50,525 nt of DNA from DAOTEJ01 sp035454085 (GCA_035454085.1 DAOTEJ010000010.1:1-50525); one strand, 5' to 3'; shown: positions 35,957 through 44,221, numbered from the stretch's first letter. The notes: generated by a model from the sequence alone, not told the origin. Made by a program: numbers and translations.

Positions 35957-37048
35957 TCAGTCCTGGCGCACGGCAGCGGCGATGGCGCGGCCCAGATCCA
36001 CCGTACCCGCCGTGCCGCCCAGGTCGCGGGTCAGCGGCGCGCGCTGGGGACCGGCAGCCAGCACCTCTTCGATGGCGCGCAGCACGGCCGCCCCCGCCGC
36101 GCCATGGCCCAGCCAGTCGAGCATCAGGGCCGCGCTCCAGATCTGCCCCACCGGATTGGCGATGCCCTGGCCGGCGATGTCGGGAGCAGAGCCGTGCACG
36201 GGCTCGAACAGCGACGGGAACTTGCGCTGCGGATTGAGGTTGGCCGAGGGCGCGATGCCGATCGTGCCGGTGCAGGCCGGCCCAAGGTCCGAGAGAATGT
36301 CGCCGAACAGGTTGCTGCCCACCACCACGTCGAAGGTCTCGGGCCGCAGCACGAAGTGCGCCGTGAGGATGTCGATGTGGAACTTGTCGGTGCGCACCCC
36401 GGGGTAGTCGCGCGCGATCGCCTCGCAGCGTTCGTCCCAGTAGGGCATGGTGATGCTGATGCCGTTGCTCTTGGTGGCCGAGGTCAGGTGCCGCTTCGGG
36501 CGGCTCGCCGCGAGCTCGAAGGCGAAGCGCAGCACGCGGTCCACCCCCACGCGGCTCATCACCGTCTCCTGCACCACGATCTCGCGCTCGGTGCCCTCGT
36601 ACATGCGCCCGCCGATGCTCGAGTATTCGCCCTCGGTGTTCTCGCGCACCACCAGGAAGTCGATCTCGCCCGGCGCGCGCGGCCGGCCCGCGCGGTCCAC
36701 CAGCGGCGAGCGCACCCCCGGCATGGATCGGCAGGGTCGCAGGTTGACGTACTGGTCGAACTCGCGCCGGAACTTGAGCAGCGAGCCCCACAGCGACACG
36801 TGATCGGGCACGCGTGCCGGCCAGCCCACCGCGCCGAAGAAGATCGCGTCGTGCCGGCCAAGCCGCTCCTTCCAGTCAGGCGGCAGCATCGCGCCGTGGC
36901 GCTCGTACCAGTCGCACGAGGCGAAGTCGAAGTGCTCGTAGGCAAGCTCGATGCCGAACGCGCGCGCCGCCGCGTCGAGCACGCGCAGGCCCTCGGGAAC
37001 GACCTCCTTGCCGATCCCGTCGCCGGGGATCACCGCAATCGACTGCAT
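35957..37048 (-). CDS. Tartrate/D-malate dehydrogenase (decarboxylating)
   Basis: A 363-residue beta-decarboxylating dehydrogenase of the IPMDH/ICDH superfamily, closest in motif pattern to TtuC/DmlA, which oxidise tartrate or D-malate with NAD+. It has IPGDGIGKEVVPEG, VRENTEGEYSSIGG, the metal/NAD block NLFGDILSDLGP and FEPVHGSAPDIAGQ. ATG 37048 begins 3 bp after the nitroreductase stop, with CTGGAG upstream. The specific substrate within the subfamily is not settled by sequence. Confidence 0.9.
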   Translation of the reverse strand: MQSIAVIPGDGIGKEVVPEGLRVLDAAARAFGIELAYEHFDFASCDWYERHGAMLPPDWKERLGRHDAIFFGAVGWPARVPDHVSLWGSLLKFRREFDQYVNLRPCRSMPGVRSPLVDRAGRPRAPGEIDFLVVRENTEGEYSSIGGRMYEGTEREIVVQETVMSRVGVDRVLRFAFELAASRPKRHLTSATKSNGISITMPYWDERCEAIARDYPGVRTDKFHIDILTAHFVLRPETFDVVVGSNLFGDILSDLGPACTGTIGIAPSANLNPQRKFPSLFEPVHGSAPDIAGQGIANPVGQIWSAALMLDWLGHGAAGAAVLRAIEEVLAAGPQRAPLTRDLGGTAGTVDLGRAIAAAVRQD

Positions 37049-37051
37049 GGG

Positions 37052-37786
37052 CTACTCCAGGAATTGCGCGAAACCCGCCACCGGTTCGCGCTCGGTGACC
37101 AGGCCGTTCTCGACGCGGCTCATGTCGGCCCAGCCCAGGGACATGCCGCACACCAGCATCTCGGCCGGGGCGAAGGCCAGCTCGCGCGCGATCACGCGGT
37201 GAAACTGCGTGAAGGCCGCCTGGGGGCAGGTATCGAGGCCGCGCGCGCGCGCCGCCACCATGATGTTCTGCAGGAACATGCCGTAGTCCAGCCAGCTGCC
37301 CTGCTCCATCACCCGCTCGATGGTGAAGATGAGCCCCACCGGTGCGTCGAAGAAGCGATAGTTGCGGCCGTGCTGGGCATGCATGCCGGCCTTGTCCTCG
37401 CGTCCGAGCCCCAGCAGCGCGTAGAGGTCCCAGCCCACCTTGCGGCGACGCCCCAGGTAGGGCTCGGTCCACTCGCGCGGGTAGTAGGCGTATTCCTCGA
37501 CGTGTGACTTGCGCTCCACCGGATCGTCGTGCGCGGCATGCACGGCACGCGACACGCGCGCGAGCGTCGTGCCGGTGAGCACGCGCACGCGCCAGGGCTG
37601 GGTGTTCGTGCCCGAGGGCGCACGGCTCGCGACGGCGAGGATGGCCTCGAGCATGGCGCGCGGCACCGGGTCGGGCAGGAAGGCGCGGATCGAGCGGCGC
37701 GAGGTGATGGCCGCATCGACGATGGCGGCGGGGCCGGGCGCGGCGCGGGCCGGGGCGGGGCTGTCGGGCGAATGTTCCGGGTTCAA
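37052..37786 (-). CDS. Nitroreductase-family FMN oxidoreductase
   Basis: A 244-residue FMN-dependent oxidoreductase. Family blocks are SRRSIRAFLPDPVP, the FMN-binding ASRAPSGTNTQPWRV, QNIMVAARARGLDTCPQ and MLVCGMSLGWAD. Start TTG 37786 overlaps the thioesterase stop as TTGA and has AAAGGA upstream. Substrate unknown; many relatives reduce nitroaromatics or quinones. Confidence 0.9.
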   Translation of the reverse strand: MNPEHSPDSPAPARAAPGPAAIVDAAITSRRSIRAFLPDPVPRAMLEAILAVASRAPSGTNTQPWRVRVLTGTTLARVSRAVHAAHDDPVERKSHVEEYAYYPREWTEPYLGRRRKVGWDLYALLGLGREDKAGMHAQHGRNYRFFDAPVGLIFTIERVMEQGSWLDYGMFLQNIMVAARARGLDTCPQAAFTQFHRVIARELAFAPAEMLVCGMSLGWADMSRVENGLVTEREPVAGFAQFLE

Positions 37787-38223
37787 GCCTGGATCCTTTC
37801 GAGGGCGGCGCGCAGCGGCGCGGGCAGAGGCGCGGGCCGGCGCGTCGCGCGGTCCACGTAGACGTGCACGAAGTGGCCCTGGGCGGCGGCGCTCGGCGCG
37901 CCCGGACCGAAGACGCCGATCTCGTAGCGCACGCTGGAGCTGCCCAGGTGGGCCACGCGCAGTGCGGCCGTGACCGTCTGCGGGAAGGTAAGTTCGGTGA
38001 AGTAGCGGCACTGGGTCTCGACAACCAGGCCGATTACCGGGCCGGTGGCGATGTCGAGCACGCCGCTCGTGATCAGGTATTCGTTGACCACCGTATCGAA
38101 CCACGCGTAGTAGACGACGTTGTTGACGTGGCCGTAGGCGTCGTTGTCGGCCCAGCGCGTGGGGATGTCGAGGAAGTGGCGGTAGTCGGCACGGCGGTGC
38201 GGTGCGGGTCGTTCGGGCTTCAT
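37783..38223 (-). CDS. Acyl-CoA thioesterase, 4HBT hotdog family
   Basis: A 146-residue single hotdog-fold protein. The active-site region TRWADNDAYGHVNNVVYYAWFD carries the expected catalytic Asp and the HVNN block, as in 4-hydroxybenzoyl-CoA thioesterase and YbgC-like proteins. ATG 38223 overlaps the EamA transporter stop as ATGA. Confidence 0.92.
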   Translation of the reverse strand: MKPERPAPHRRADYRHFLDIPTRWADNDAYGHVNNVVYYAWFDTVVNEYLITSGVLDIATGPVIGLVVETQCRYFTELTFPQTVTAALRVAHLGSSSVRYEIGVFGPGAPSAAAQGHFVHVYVDRATRRPAPLPAPLRAALERIQA

Positions 38224-39116
38224 GCGCGATCCTTGCGGGTGACGACGAGCGCCACACCCGCCATGGTAAGCAGCACGCCCGCCCAGGCCAGGACCCCCAG
38301 CGTCTCTCCGAACACCGCCCAGGCCATCAGCGCCGTCATCGGCGGCGTGAGGTACATGTAGCTCGCCACCTGCGTGGCGCGGCCGTGACGGATCATGGTC
38401 AGCAGCAGAAAGATCGCCACGATCGACAGCGCCAGCACCGACCACACCAGCGCGACCCAGAATTCCCAGACCAGGTCGAAGCTCAGGGTCTCGAACGCCA
38501 GCGCCAGCGGCAGCAGCACCACGAAGGACGCCGAGAACTGCACGATGGCCCCGGTGCGCAAGTCCACCGCCGCGCCATGCCGCTTCTGCCACAGAGTGCC
38601 GGCGGTGATGCCGGCAAGCGCCAGGAGGTTGAGCGCGATGGCCGCCGGACCGACTCCCGACAGCGTGATGCGGTCCGAGAGCACCAGCACGATGCCGGCG
38701 AAACCCGCCAGGAGTCCGGTCCACTCGCGCCCGCCAACGCGGCTGCCGGCGCCATGAACCAGGGCCGCGGTGAGCAGCGGCTGGGCGCCGACGATCAGGG
38801 CCGAGACCCCGGCCGGCATGCCGAGCTTGATCGCCGCCCAGACGCCCCCCAGGTAGGTGGCCTGGAGCAGCACCCCGGACACGGCCACCTGCATCCAGGC
38901 GCGCGGTCCGCGCGGCCAGGGCGCACGCATCACCCAGGCCACCGGCAGCAAGACCGCCACCACCCCCGCGAAGCGCAGCAGCAGAAAGCCCAGCGGCGGC
39001 GCATGGGGCGCGGCGAGCTTGGCGACGATGAAGCCCGTGCTCCAGATCAGCACGAACAGCGCCGGCACAGCCGCCAGCCAGCGCGCGGCGCGCAGCGCGG
39101 GATCAGCCGAGCGCAC
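38220..39116 (-). CDS. EamA/DMT-superfamily exporter
   Basis: A 298-residue inner-membrane protein of ten helices in two EamA repeats, with the typical first helix FVLIWSTGFIVAKL and second-half FGETLGVLAWAGVLLTMAGV. GTG 39116 is chosen because the protein then begins about 14 residues before helix 1; it overlaps the upstream gene by 14 bp. Substrate unknown (RhaT/YdcZ-like metabolite exporters are relatives). Confidence 0.9.
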   Translation of the reverse strand: MRSADPALRAARWLAAVPALFVLIWSTGFIVAKLAAPHAPPLGFLLLRFAGVVAVLLPVAWVMRAPWPRGPRAWMQVAVSGVLLQATYLGGVWAAIKLGMPAGVSALIVGAQPLLTAALVHGAGSRVGGREWTGLLAGFAGIVLVLSDRITLSGVGPAAIALNLLALAGITAGTLWQKRHGAAVDLRTGAIVQFSASFVVLLPLALAFETLSFDLVWEFWVALVWSVLALSIVAIFLLLTMIRHGRATQVASYMYLTPPMTALMAWAVFGETLGVLAWAGVLLTMAGVALVVTRKDRA

Positions 39117-40077
39117 GGCGCACCGAGCCCGTTGTCGACGGCGGCGCGGCAGCCGCAGGCACCGCGCCCGCTGCCAGCCAGTGCATCCACGCGATGCGCA
39201 CGGTCTGCAGGTGCACGGCCACCGTGGTCTCGATGTCGTGCCCGTAGCCGCCGGCCATGCAGACCACGATCGGCACCTCGAGCGCTCGCGCCAGGGCAAA
39301 GACCCGTTCATCGCGCGCCGCCAGGCCTTCCGTGGACAGCGCCAGACGGCCCAGGCGATCGTCCTCGTGCGGATCGGCCCCGGCAAGGTAGACGATCAGC
39401 CCCGGCGCGAAGTGCTCCGTCATCCGCGCCAGCGCGTCGTCGAGCGCGGCCAGATAGTGCGTGTCGCCACAGTCGTCCGGCAGGCCCACGTCCAGATGCG
39501 AGCGCTGCTTGCGAAAGGGAAAGTTGCGCTCCCCGTGCAGCGAGAGGGTGAACACATCGCGCTCGCCGCCCAGGATCTGCGCCGTGCCGTCGCCCTGGTG
39601 CACGTCGAGGTCGATCACCGCCACCGCAAGCCGCTGCCCCGCACGGTCGGCCTCGCCTTGGAGCGTGCGCGCAGTCACGGCCGCATCGTTGAACACGCAG
39701 TAGCCCGCGCCCCGGTCATGCGCGGCGTGATGCGTGCCCCCGGCCAGGTTCACGGCCACCCCTTGGACCAAGGCGTCGCGCGCCGCGGCGAGCGTGGCGC
39801 CCGCCGAGCGGCGCGAGCGCTCGACCATGCGCTCCGACCAGGGAAAGCCGATGGCGCGCACCTCGGCCGGAGCAAGTTCGCCAGCCAGCACGCGCGCCAC
39901 GTAGTCGGGTGCGTGGGCCGCGCCCAGTTCGGCCACGGTGGCGCTTGGCGGCTCGCACAGTCGCACGCCCGGCAATTCCGCCGCAACGCGCTCGCGAAGG
40001 CGGCCGTACTTGCTCATCGGAAAGCGATGCCCTGGTGGCAGGGGCAGCACGTAGTGGTCGCTGGCGTAAGCGTTCAA
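39103..40077 (-). CDS. Histone-deacetylase-superfamily amidohydrolase (AcuC/acetylpolyamine type)
   Basis: A 324-residue zinc amidohydrolase. It starts NAYASDHYVLPLPPGHRFPM, carries the GGTHHAAHDRGAGYCVFND His-His dyad, the zinc ligands of IDLDVHQGDGTAQ, and LAGADPHEDDRLG with a further Asp, then GGYGHD. The start is probably TTG 40077, since homology begins there, although no strong ribosome site is seen; ATG 40164 is in frame but adds unmatched residues. It heads a seven-gene minus-strand cluster. Confidence 0.88.
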   Translation of the reverse strand: MNAYASDHYVLPLPPGHRFPMSKYGRLRERVAAELPGVRLCEPPSATVAELGAAHAPDYVARVLAGELAPAEVRAIGFPWSERMVERSRRSAGATLAAARDALVQGVAVNLAGGTHHAAHDRGAGYCVFNDAAVTARTLQGEADRAGQRLAVAVIDLDVHQGDGTAQILGGERDVFTLSLHGERNFPFRKQRSHLDVGLPDDCGDTHYLAALDDALARMTEHFAPGLIVYLAGADPHEDDRLGRLALSTEGLAARDERVFALARALEVPIVVCMAGGYGHDIETTVAVHLQTVRIAWMHWLAAGAVPAAAAPPSTTGSVRRALG

Positions 40078-40233
40078 GTGGACTCGGGCAGTCGCGGGCA
40101 GTCGCGATCGGCCGCCCGATTCTAGGGTCCGCCCCAGGGTCCTGCCGGGGAACAGGCGAGTCATCCGTCCGTCACGCGCCGCAGGCAGGATTGAACCGTT
40201 CGTCGGCGTTGGTGCGGTGCCGCAAAAAAGTGC

Positions 40234-40262
40234 TTGACCTGACACCCTGCCCTCTGGAAAAT
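40234..40262 (+). promoter_or_regulatory. Putative sigma-70 promoter of the phasin gene
   Basis: TTGACC (40234-40239) and GAAAAT (40257-40262) are separated by 17 bp, giving a plausible -35/-10 pair about 70 bp before the phasin start. Confidence 0.45.
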
Positions 40263-40266
40263 GACA

Positions 40267-40281
40267 TTGTGCGGCGCAACA
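40267..40281. promoter_or_regulatory. Imperfect palindrome over the likely phasin transcription start
   Basis: TTGTGCGGCGCAACA is an imperfect dyad around a TGCG-GCGCA core, sitting at the predicted start of transcription. A site here would suit the PHB-responsive repressor PhaR, which controls phasins in related bacteria. The assignment is inference. Confidence 0.35.
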
Positions 40282-40332
40282 TTTCGGAGCGCCACCTCTT
40301 CCGGCCAGTCGGCCAGACTTCAGGAGCCTGCC

Positions 40333-40905
40333 ATGTACGTCACGCCCGCCCAGTTCACCGAAGCCCAGAAGGGTCAGATGGACGCTTTCTTCGCCCTGTC
40401 GCAGACCATGTTCGACGCCACCGAGCGCCTCGTTGAGCTGAACATGGCCGCCGCCAAGGCCACCGTCGAGGACTCCGTCGAGAAGGCCCAGGCCCTCATG
40501 AGCGTCAAGGATGCCCAGGAATTCATGGCGCTGTCGGGCTCGTTCGCCCAGCCCACGCTCGAGAAGTTCGTGAGCTACTCGCGCACCGTGTACGGCATCA
40601 CCAACGGCGCCGGCGGCGAGATCTCTCGCATCGTCGAAGCCCAGATCGCCGAAAGCAACAAGAAGGTGGCCCAGGCCATCGACGTGGCTGCCAAGAACGC
40701 GCCTGCCGGTTCCGAGCCCGCACTGTCGATGTTCAAGAGCGCCGTCGCCGCCGCCAACACCGCCTACGACACCATGAACAAGGCCGCCAAGCAGGTCGTG
40801 GACGTGGCCGAGTCGAACCTCGCCGCCGCCACCAGCGCCACGATGAAGGCCGCTGCTGCTGCGTCCGAGTCGGCCAAGCCCGTCGTCCGCGGCAAGAAGG
40901 CCTGA
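40333..40905 (+). CDS. phaP: Phasin (polyhydroxyalkanoate granule-associated protein)
   Basis: A 190-residue, largely helical, Ala/Lys-rich protein without cysteine. It matches the Phasin_2 family: TPAQFTEAQKGQMDAFFALSQTMFDATERLVELNM at the N-terminus and a low-complexity helical tail ending in KKA. Phasins coat PHB granules and control their size. ATG 40333 with CAGGAG upstream. The presence of the gene implies PHB storage in this organism. Confidence 0.95.
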   Translation: MYVTPAQFTEAQKGQMDAFFALSQTMFDATERLVELNMAAAKATVEDSVEKAQALMSVKDAQEFMALSGSFAQPTLEKFVSYSRTVYGITNGAGGEISRIVEAQIAESNKKVAQAIDVAAKNAPAGSEPALSMFKSAVAAANTAYDTMNKAAKQVVDVAESNLAAATSATMKAAAAASESAKPVVRGKKA

Positions 40906-40916
40906 GTCGCTTCGCC

Positions 40917-40954
40917 CAATCGCCGGGGTCGGCACGCGCCGGCCGCGGCGATTG
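40917..40954 (+). terminator. Stem-loop downstream of the phasin gene
   Basis: CAATCGCCG and CGGCGATTG form a 9-bp perfect stem around a GC-rich 20-base loop that can itself pair, 12 bp past the phasin stop. No T tract; probably protects the 3' end or terminates weakly. Confidence 0.45.
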
Positions 40955-41054
40955 ACCGGAACGGGCTTGAGCTTCGTCAGAAATTAGGCACCCTCGAGGT
41001 CAAGGCCGCGAGGGCGCTGGCAAGATTGGCTTAAGGTAGTGCGTCGATAATTTC

Positions 41055-41177
41055 GGCGTATTGCAGTACAGCGTCTCCTTGGCACCACTGGTTCGAACTT
41101 GCGTTCGGACACCCCTTCTGTCTCCTCCTTGGTGGTGCTTTTCAAGCCCGATCCATCCGCTGGATCGGGCTTTTTTT
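41055..41177 (+). ncRNA. Candidate structured small RNA with anti-Shine-Dalgarno motifs
   Basis: In the 343-bp space between phaP and the TAXI gene lies a segment with three stacked elements. An 8-bp hairpin (41091-41098 with 41103-41110, loop TTGC, one G-U pair) is enclosed by a longer helix, GCACCAC (41082-41088) with GTGGTGC (41132-41138). A strong terminator at 41146-41177 follows. Two C/U-rich stretches complementary to ribosome-binding sites, TCTCCTT (41074-41080) and TCTCCTCCTT (41121-41130), flank or sit in the enclosing loop. GATAAT at 41046 could be a -10 box, but no good -35 is seen. The 5' end is a guess. It could instead be a phaP 3'-UTR product or a leader of the next gene. Confidence 0.5.
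41146..41177 (+). terminator. Strong Rho-independent terminator
   Basis: GCCCGATCCA-TCCGC-TGGATCGGGC forms a perfect 10-bp stem with a 5-base loop followed by seven T. It is the best intrinsic terminator in the window and lies 71 bp before the TAXI gene, not directly behind phaP. Confidence 0.92.
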
Positions 41178-41248
41178 CGTCCATCGCATCCGGTGCGCTC
41201 GCCGGCTTCGACTAAGCTCGCTCCCCGCTCACCGCCCCCCCGCCCGCC

Positions 41249-42673
41249 ATGCCCCGCCCGGAGCGACCCTCGCCGCGTTTGATTCCTCTTGAGCGCCTGC
41301 ACCGCGTCCTCGGGCGCGACCCCGAGGGCAGGCTTGCTCCCGGGCTCAAGGCCGCGCTGTTCTTCGGCGTGCTCGCCCTGATCGTGGTGCTCGCGGCCAT
41401 TTACGAGCCCGCCCCCAGTCTGCGCCACGTCAAGGTCGCCATCACTTCCGGCGGCGCCAGCGGCAACTACTACGCCGTGGTCGACCGCATCGCCAGCGAG
41501 GTCGCCCGCCAGCGCGGACGGGTCACCAACCTGACGAGCGCGGGCTCGGTCGAGAACGTCCAGCGCCTGGTGGCTGCACGCAAGACTTGCGAGGTCCAGT
41601 TCGGGCTGGTCCAGGACGGCATCGATTGGCCGCAGGACCACGGGCTCGAACTCATCGGCCGCCTGCCGCGCCCCGAGTCGCTCATCGTTCTGGGACGACA
41701 GGCCGACCAGATCAGCTCGCCCGCACAGTTGCGTGGCCTCAAGGTAGGCATCGGCCCGGTGGGCAGCGGCACCGAGTTCCTGGCTCGCAAGGTGCTCGAG
41801 CAAGTGCGCGACCTCGATCTGAAGGTGTCGACCCAGAGCATCGACCGCCAACTCGACCTGCTCGAGCGCGGCGAGCTTGACCTGGGCTTCATGGTGATCG
41901 ACGACCAGGCTCAGCTGCTGCGCGACGCCGTGGCGCGTCGCGGCCTGCAGGTGCTGGACCTGCCCAATGCCGGCTCTCTGGCCCGCAACCTGGCCTTCGC
42001 GCGGGTGGGCACGATCGACCCGGGTCAGTACGACTATGCGCGCCAGTTGCCCGCCTCGCCCAAGCGCGTGCTGCAGGTCGATGCCCTCATCGTGGGCAAC
42101 GGTTGCGCCACCCTGTCGCAGACCCAGGGGCTGATGACCGCCCTGACCGAAGTGTTTCCCACCTTCGTGCGCCAGAACCGCCAGCAGCCCAACCTCACGG
42201 GCTTGCCGATGCCCACGGTGGTCAAGGAATTCTTCGCCGACGAAGGCCCCGACCTGCTGGGCCAGTTTGCCCCGTCGCTGGTCGACATCATGCCGCTGGC
42301 CACCTGGATGCAGCTCGTCGTCGCCTTCTCGCTGCTGTTCAGCGCGACCTCGCTGCTCAACCGCTTCCAGCTCAAGCGCATCGACGCGCGGCGCGTGAAG
42401 ATCGAGCGCGAACTGCCCGAGCTGTTCGGTCCCGGCGCGACCGTGGGCGACATCCTCGAGCATCCGGTCGACGACACGCTGCGGTCCCCGGCGACGCGGG
42501 CGCGCATCGACACGCTCATCACCCGGCTCACCGCGCTGCGCGACGACTGCCGCAAGAGGTCGCTCTCGGTGCTGGTGCCCATGGGCGAAGAGATGTCGTA
42601 CCGCTATCAGGAGACCCTGATCGCCGACCTGCTGCACGCGCTGCGCAGCCTGCGCGAACGCCTGGGCGACTGA
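41249..42673 (+). CDS. TAXI-family TRAP solute-binding protein, membrane-anchored
   Basis: A 474-residue protein. A membrane anchor at residues 33-52 is followed by a TAXI-type periplasmic ligand-binding domain (VKVAITSGGASGNYYAVVDRIA, GVGIGPVGSG-like GLKVGIGPVGSGTEF). A second membrane helix lies at about 352-372, then a 100-residue charged cytoplasmic-type tail. Ordinary TAXI proteins are about 320 residues and work with a fused TRAP permease; none is adjacent here. The double-anchored layout suggests a sensor or a tethered binding protein rather than a free TRAP subunit. ATG 41249. Confidence 0.85.
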   Translation: MPRPERPSPRLIPLERLHRVLGRDPEGRLAPGLKAALFFGVLALIVVLAAIYEPAPSLRHVKVAITSGGASGNYYAVVDRIASEVARQRGRVTNLTSAGSVENVQRLVAARKTCEVQFGLVQDGIDWPQDHGLELIGRLPRPESLIVLGRQADQISSPAQLRGLKVGIGPVGSGTEFLARKVLEQVRDLDLKVSTQSIDRQLDLLERGELDLGFMVIDDQAQLLRDAVARRGLQVLDLPNAGSLARNLAFARVGTIDPGQYDYARQLPASPKRVLQVDALIVGNGCATLSQTQGLMTALTEVFPTFVRQNRQQPNLTGLPMPTVVKEFFADEGPDLLGQFAPSLVDIMPLATWMQLVVAFSLLFSATSLLNRFQLKRIDARRVKIERELPELFGPGATVGDILEHPVDDTLRSPATRARIDTLITRLTALRDDCRKRSLSVLVPMGEEMSYRYQETLIADLLHALRSLRERLGD

Positions 42674-42689
42674 GCCGCGGCCGAGGGCC

Positions 42690-43508
42690 TCAGCCGGTCT
42701 CGGCGCCGAGTTCGGCAACCCGCCGGCGCATCAGCGCGAAGGCGGCAGCCGCGTCCTCGGGCGGGCCCTTCACGCCGAACTCCACGTGGCGCCGCGCCAC
42801 TCGGCCGTCCGAGCCGTCGCCCACCGACGGCAGCGAGAAGGCGCGCACGCCGGGATGCGCCGCCTCGACCTCGAGCATGATCGGCGCAAGCCGCGACTCG
42901 GGCACCTCGAAGACCAGGAAGGCGTGCTCGGCGCGGGCCTCGCGATGAAAGAACCGGGCGTAGTGCGTGTCGAGCACCCACTCGATCATCGGCCAGGCCA
43001 TCACCGGGAACCCGGGCAGGAACCAGTGGCGCTCGACCGCGAAGCCGGGAATGCGATTGAAGGGATTGGGGATGATGGTCGCGCCGAGAGGAAACTCGCC
43101 CATCGTGAGCCTCTGCCGGTTCTCGGGCGAACTCATGTCAGCGTCCCCGCGCCCCTCGCGCGCCATCTCCTGGCAGCGCTCGGTGATCAGGCGCTCGGCC
43201 TCGGGATGCAGTACGAGCGCGCGCCCCAGCGCGGCCGCCGCGGCCTGGCGGGTGTGGTCATCCGAGGTGGATCCGATGCCTCCGCAACTGAACACCACGT
43301 CGCCCGAGGCGAAGCTGCGTTCGAGCAAGGCCACGAGCGCGGCGCGGTCGTCGCCCGCGTAGTGCGCCCAGGCCAGTTGCAGGCCGCGCGCCGCAAGCAG
43401 TTCGATCACCTTCGCAAGGTGCTTGTCCTGGCGCTTGCCCGAGAGGATCTCGTCGCCGACGATGATCAGGCCAAAGCAGGGCGCGACCTCGGTGGCGGTG
43501 TCGTTCAT
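42690..43508 (-). CDS. Molybdopterin-binding (CinA/MoaB-like) domain protein
   Basis: A 272-residue protein with an N-terminal MoCF_biosynth domain (FGLIIVGDEILSGKRQDKHL, FSCGGIGSTSDDHTRQAAA), then about 100 residues resembling CinA's middle part (GATIIPNPFNRIPGF, WFLPGFPVMAWPM). It lacks the CinA C-terminal deamidase. Such proteins are often annotated as competence/damage-inducible CinA-like; function is unproven. ATG 43508 overlaps the EI24 gene stop as ATGA. Confidence 0.85.
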   Translation of the reverse strand: MNDTATEVAPCFGLIIVGDEILSGKRQDKHLAKVIELLAARGLQLAWAHYAGDDRAALVALLERSFASGDVVFSCGGIGSTSDDHTRQAAAAALGRALVLHPEAERLITERCQEMAREGRGDADMSSPENRQRLTMGEFPLGATIIPNPFNRIPGFAVERHWFLPGFPVMAWPMIEWVLDTHYARFFHREARAEHAFLVFEVPESRLAPIMLEVEAAHPGVRAFSLPSVGDGSDGRVARRHVEFGVKGPPEDAAAAFALMRRRVAELGAETG

Positions 43509-44221
43509 CGCGTCCCAGATGGGTCAATTGGAGCCGGTGCCTCGATGCGCGCCGCCGCCGCTGCGAGCCACCCGGGAGCGAGTACCGCCAGCGGAGGCAA
43601 GGCGCTCGCCAGTCCAGGCAGTAGCGCCATTGCCAGCGCCGCGCGCGAAGAGCGCAGTGCGCCGGGCTGCGCGATGCGCCCCAGGCGCGCGAGCAGCGCG
43701 ACCCACCACACGAGCGGCCAGCCCAGTCCGGCCACCGGCACCAGCAGCAGCGGCAGGCAGACCAGCCACAGCAGCACGAATCCTGCCGCCTCGAGCGCCA
43801 GGCGCGACCTCGGAGCGCGCGCCGCCCGCCAGTCGCGCGGCGCGCTCCATGACGGAGCCAGCCAGCCGAACACGGCCAGGGCGTGCAGCGCCAGGCTCAG
43901 CGGCAGCCACAGCAGAGCGAGCAGCGCGGGGCCCAGCCAGGCGCGCAGCCCGGACAGGCCGGCAGCGTCGGCACGCTCCAGCAGCCAGGCCACGGGCGCC
44001 AGGCGCAGCAACGGGCCCTGGGCCAGCGCCACGGCCTCGTCCCAGAAGAGCAGCAGCGGCAGGGCAGCGATCATCGCGGCAAGCACGGCCAGTGCCGCGA
44101 GCGCGAGCAGGCGGCCCGGGCGCAGCACCGCCAGCGCGCCATGCAGCAGCGCGCGCGGCACGCGCTCGGCAGTGGCCGGCGCCACAGGTGCCGCCAAGGA
44201 AAGCGTCGCCGGGCCGCTCAT
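43505..44221 (-). CDS. EI24/CysZ-like membrane protein
   Basis: A 238-residue, very Leu/Ala-rich inner-membrane protein with about five or six helices, matching the EI24 domain layout (RALLHGALAVLRPGRLLALAALAV at the N-terminus, then paired long helices around residues 105-200). CysZ of this group transports sulfate, but the similarity is too weak to infer that here. ATG 44221 overlaps the hydroxylase stop and its own stop overlaps the next gene, both as ATGA. Confidence 0.75.
   Translation of the reverse strand: MSGPATLSLAAPVAPATAERVPRALLHGALAVLRPGRLLALAALAVLAAMIAALPLLLFWDEAVALAQGPLLRLAPVAWLLERADAAGLSGLRAWLGPALLALLWLPLSLALHALAVFGWLAPSWSAPRDWRAARAPRSRLALEAAGFVLLWLVCLPLLLVPVAGLGWPLVWWVALLARLGRIAQPGALRSSRAALAMALLPGLASALPPLAVLAPGWLAAAAARIEAPAPIDPSGTR

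Noticed and set aside
40984..41184. 66-codon minus-strand open frame in the same space
   Set aside because: Translates the terminator hairpin and has no homology or ribosome site; it is explained better by the structured RNA on the other strand.
41061..41282. 73-codon plus-strand open frame overlapping the RNA candidate
   Set aside because: No ribosome-binding site, runs through the terminator hairpin, and composition is unlike the neighbouring genes.
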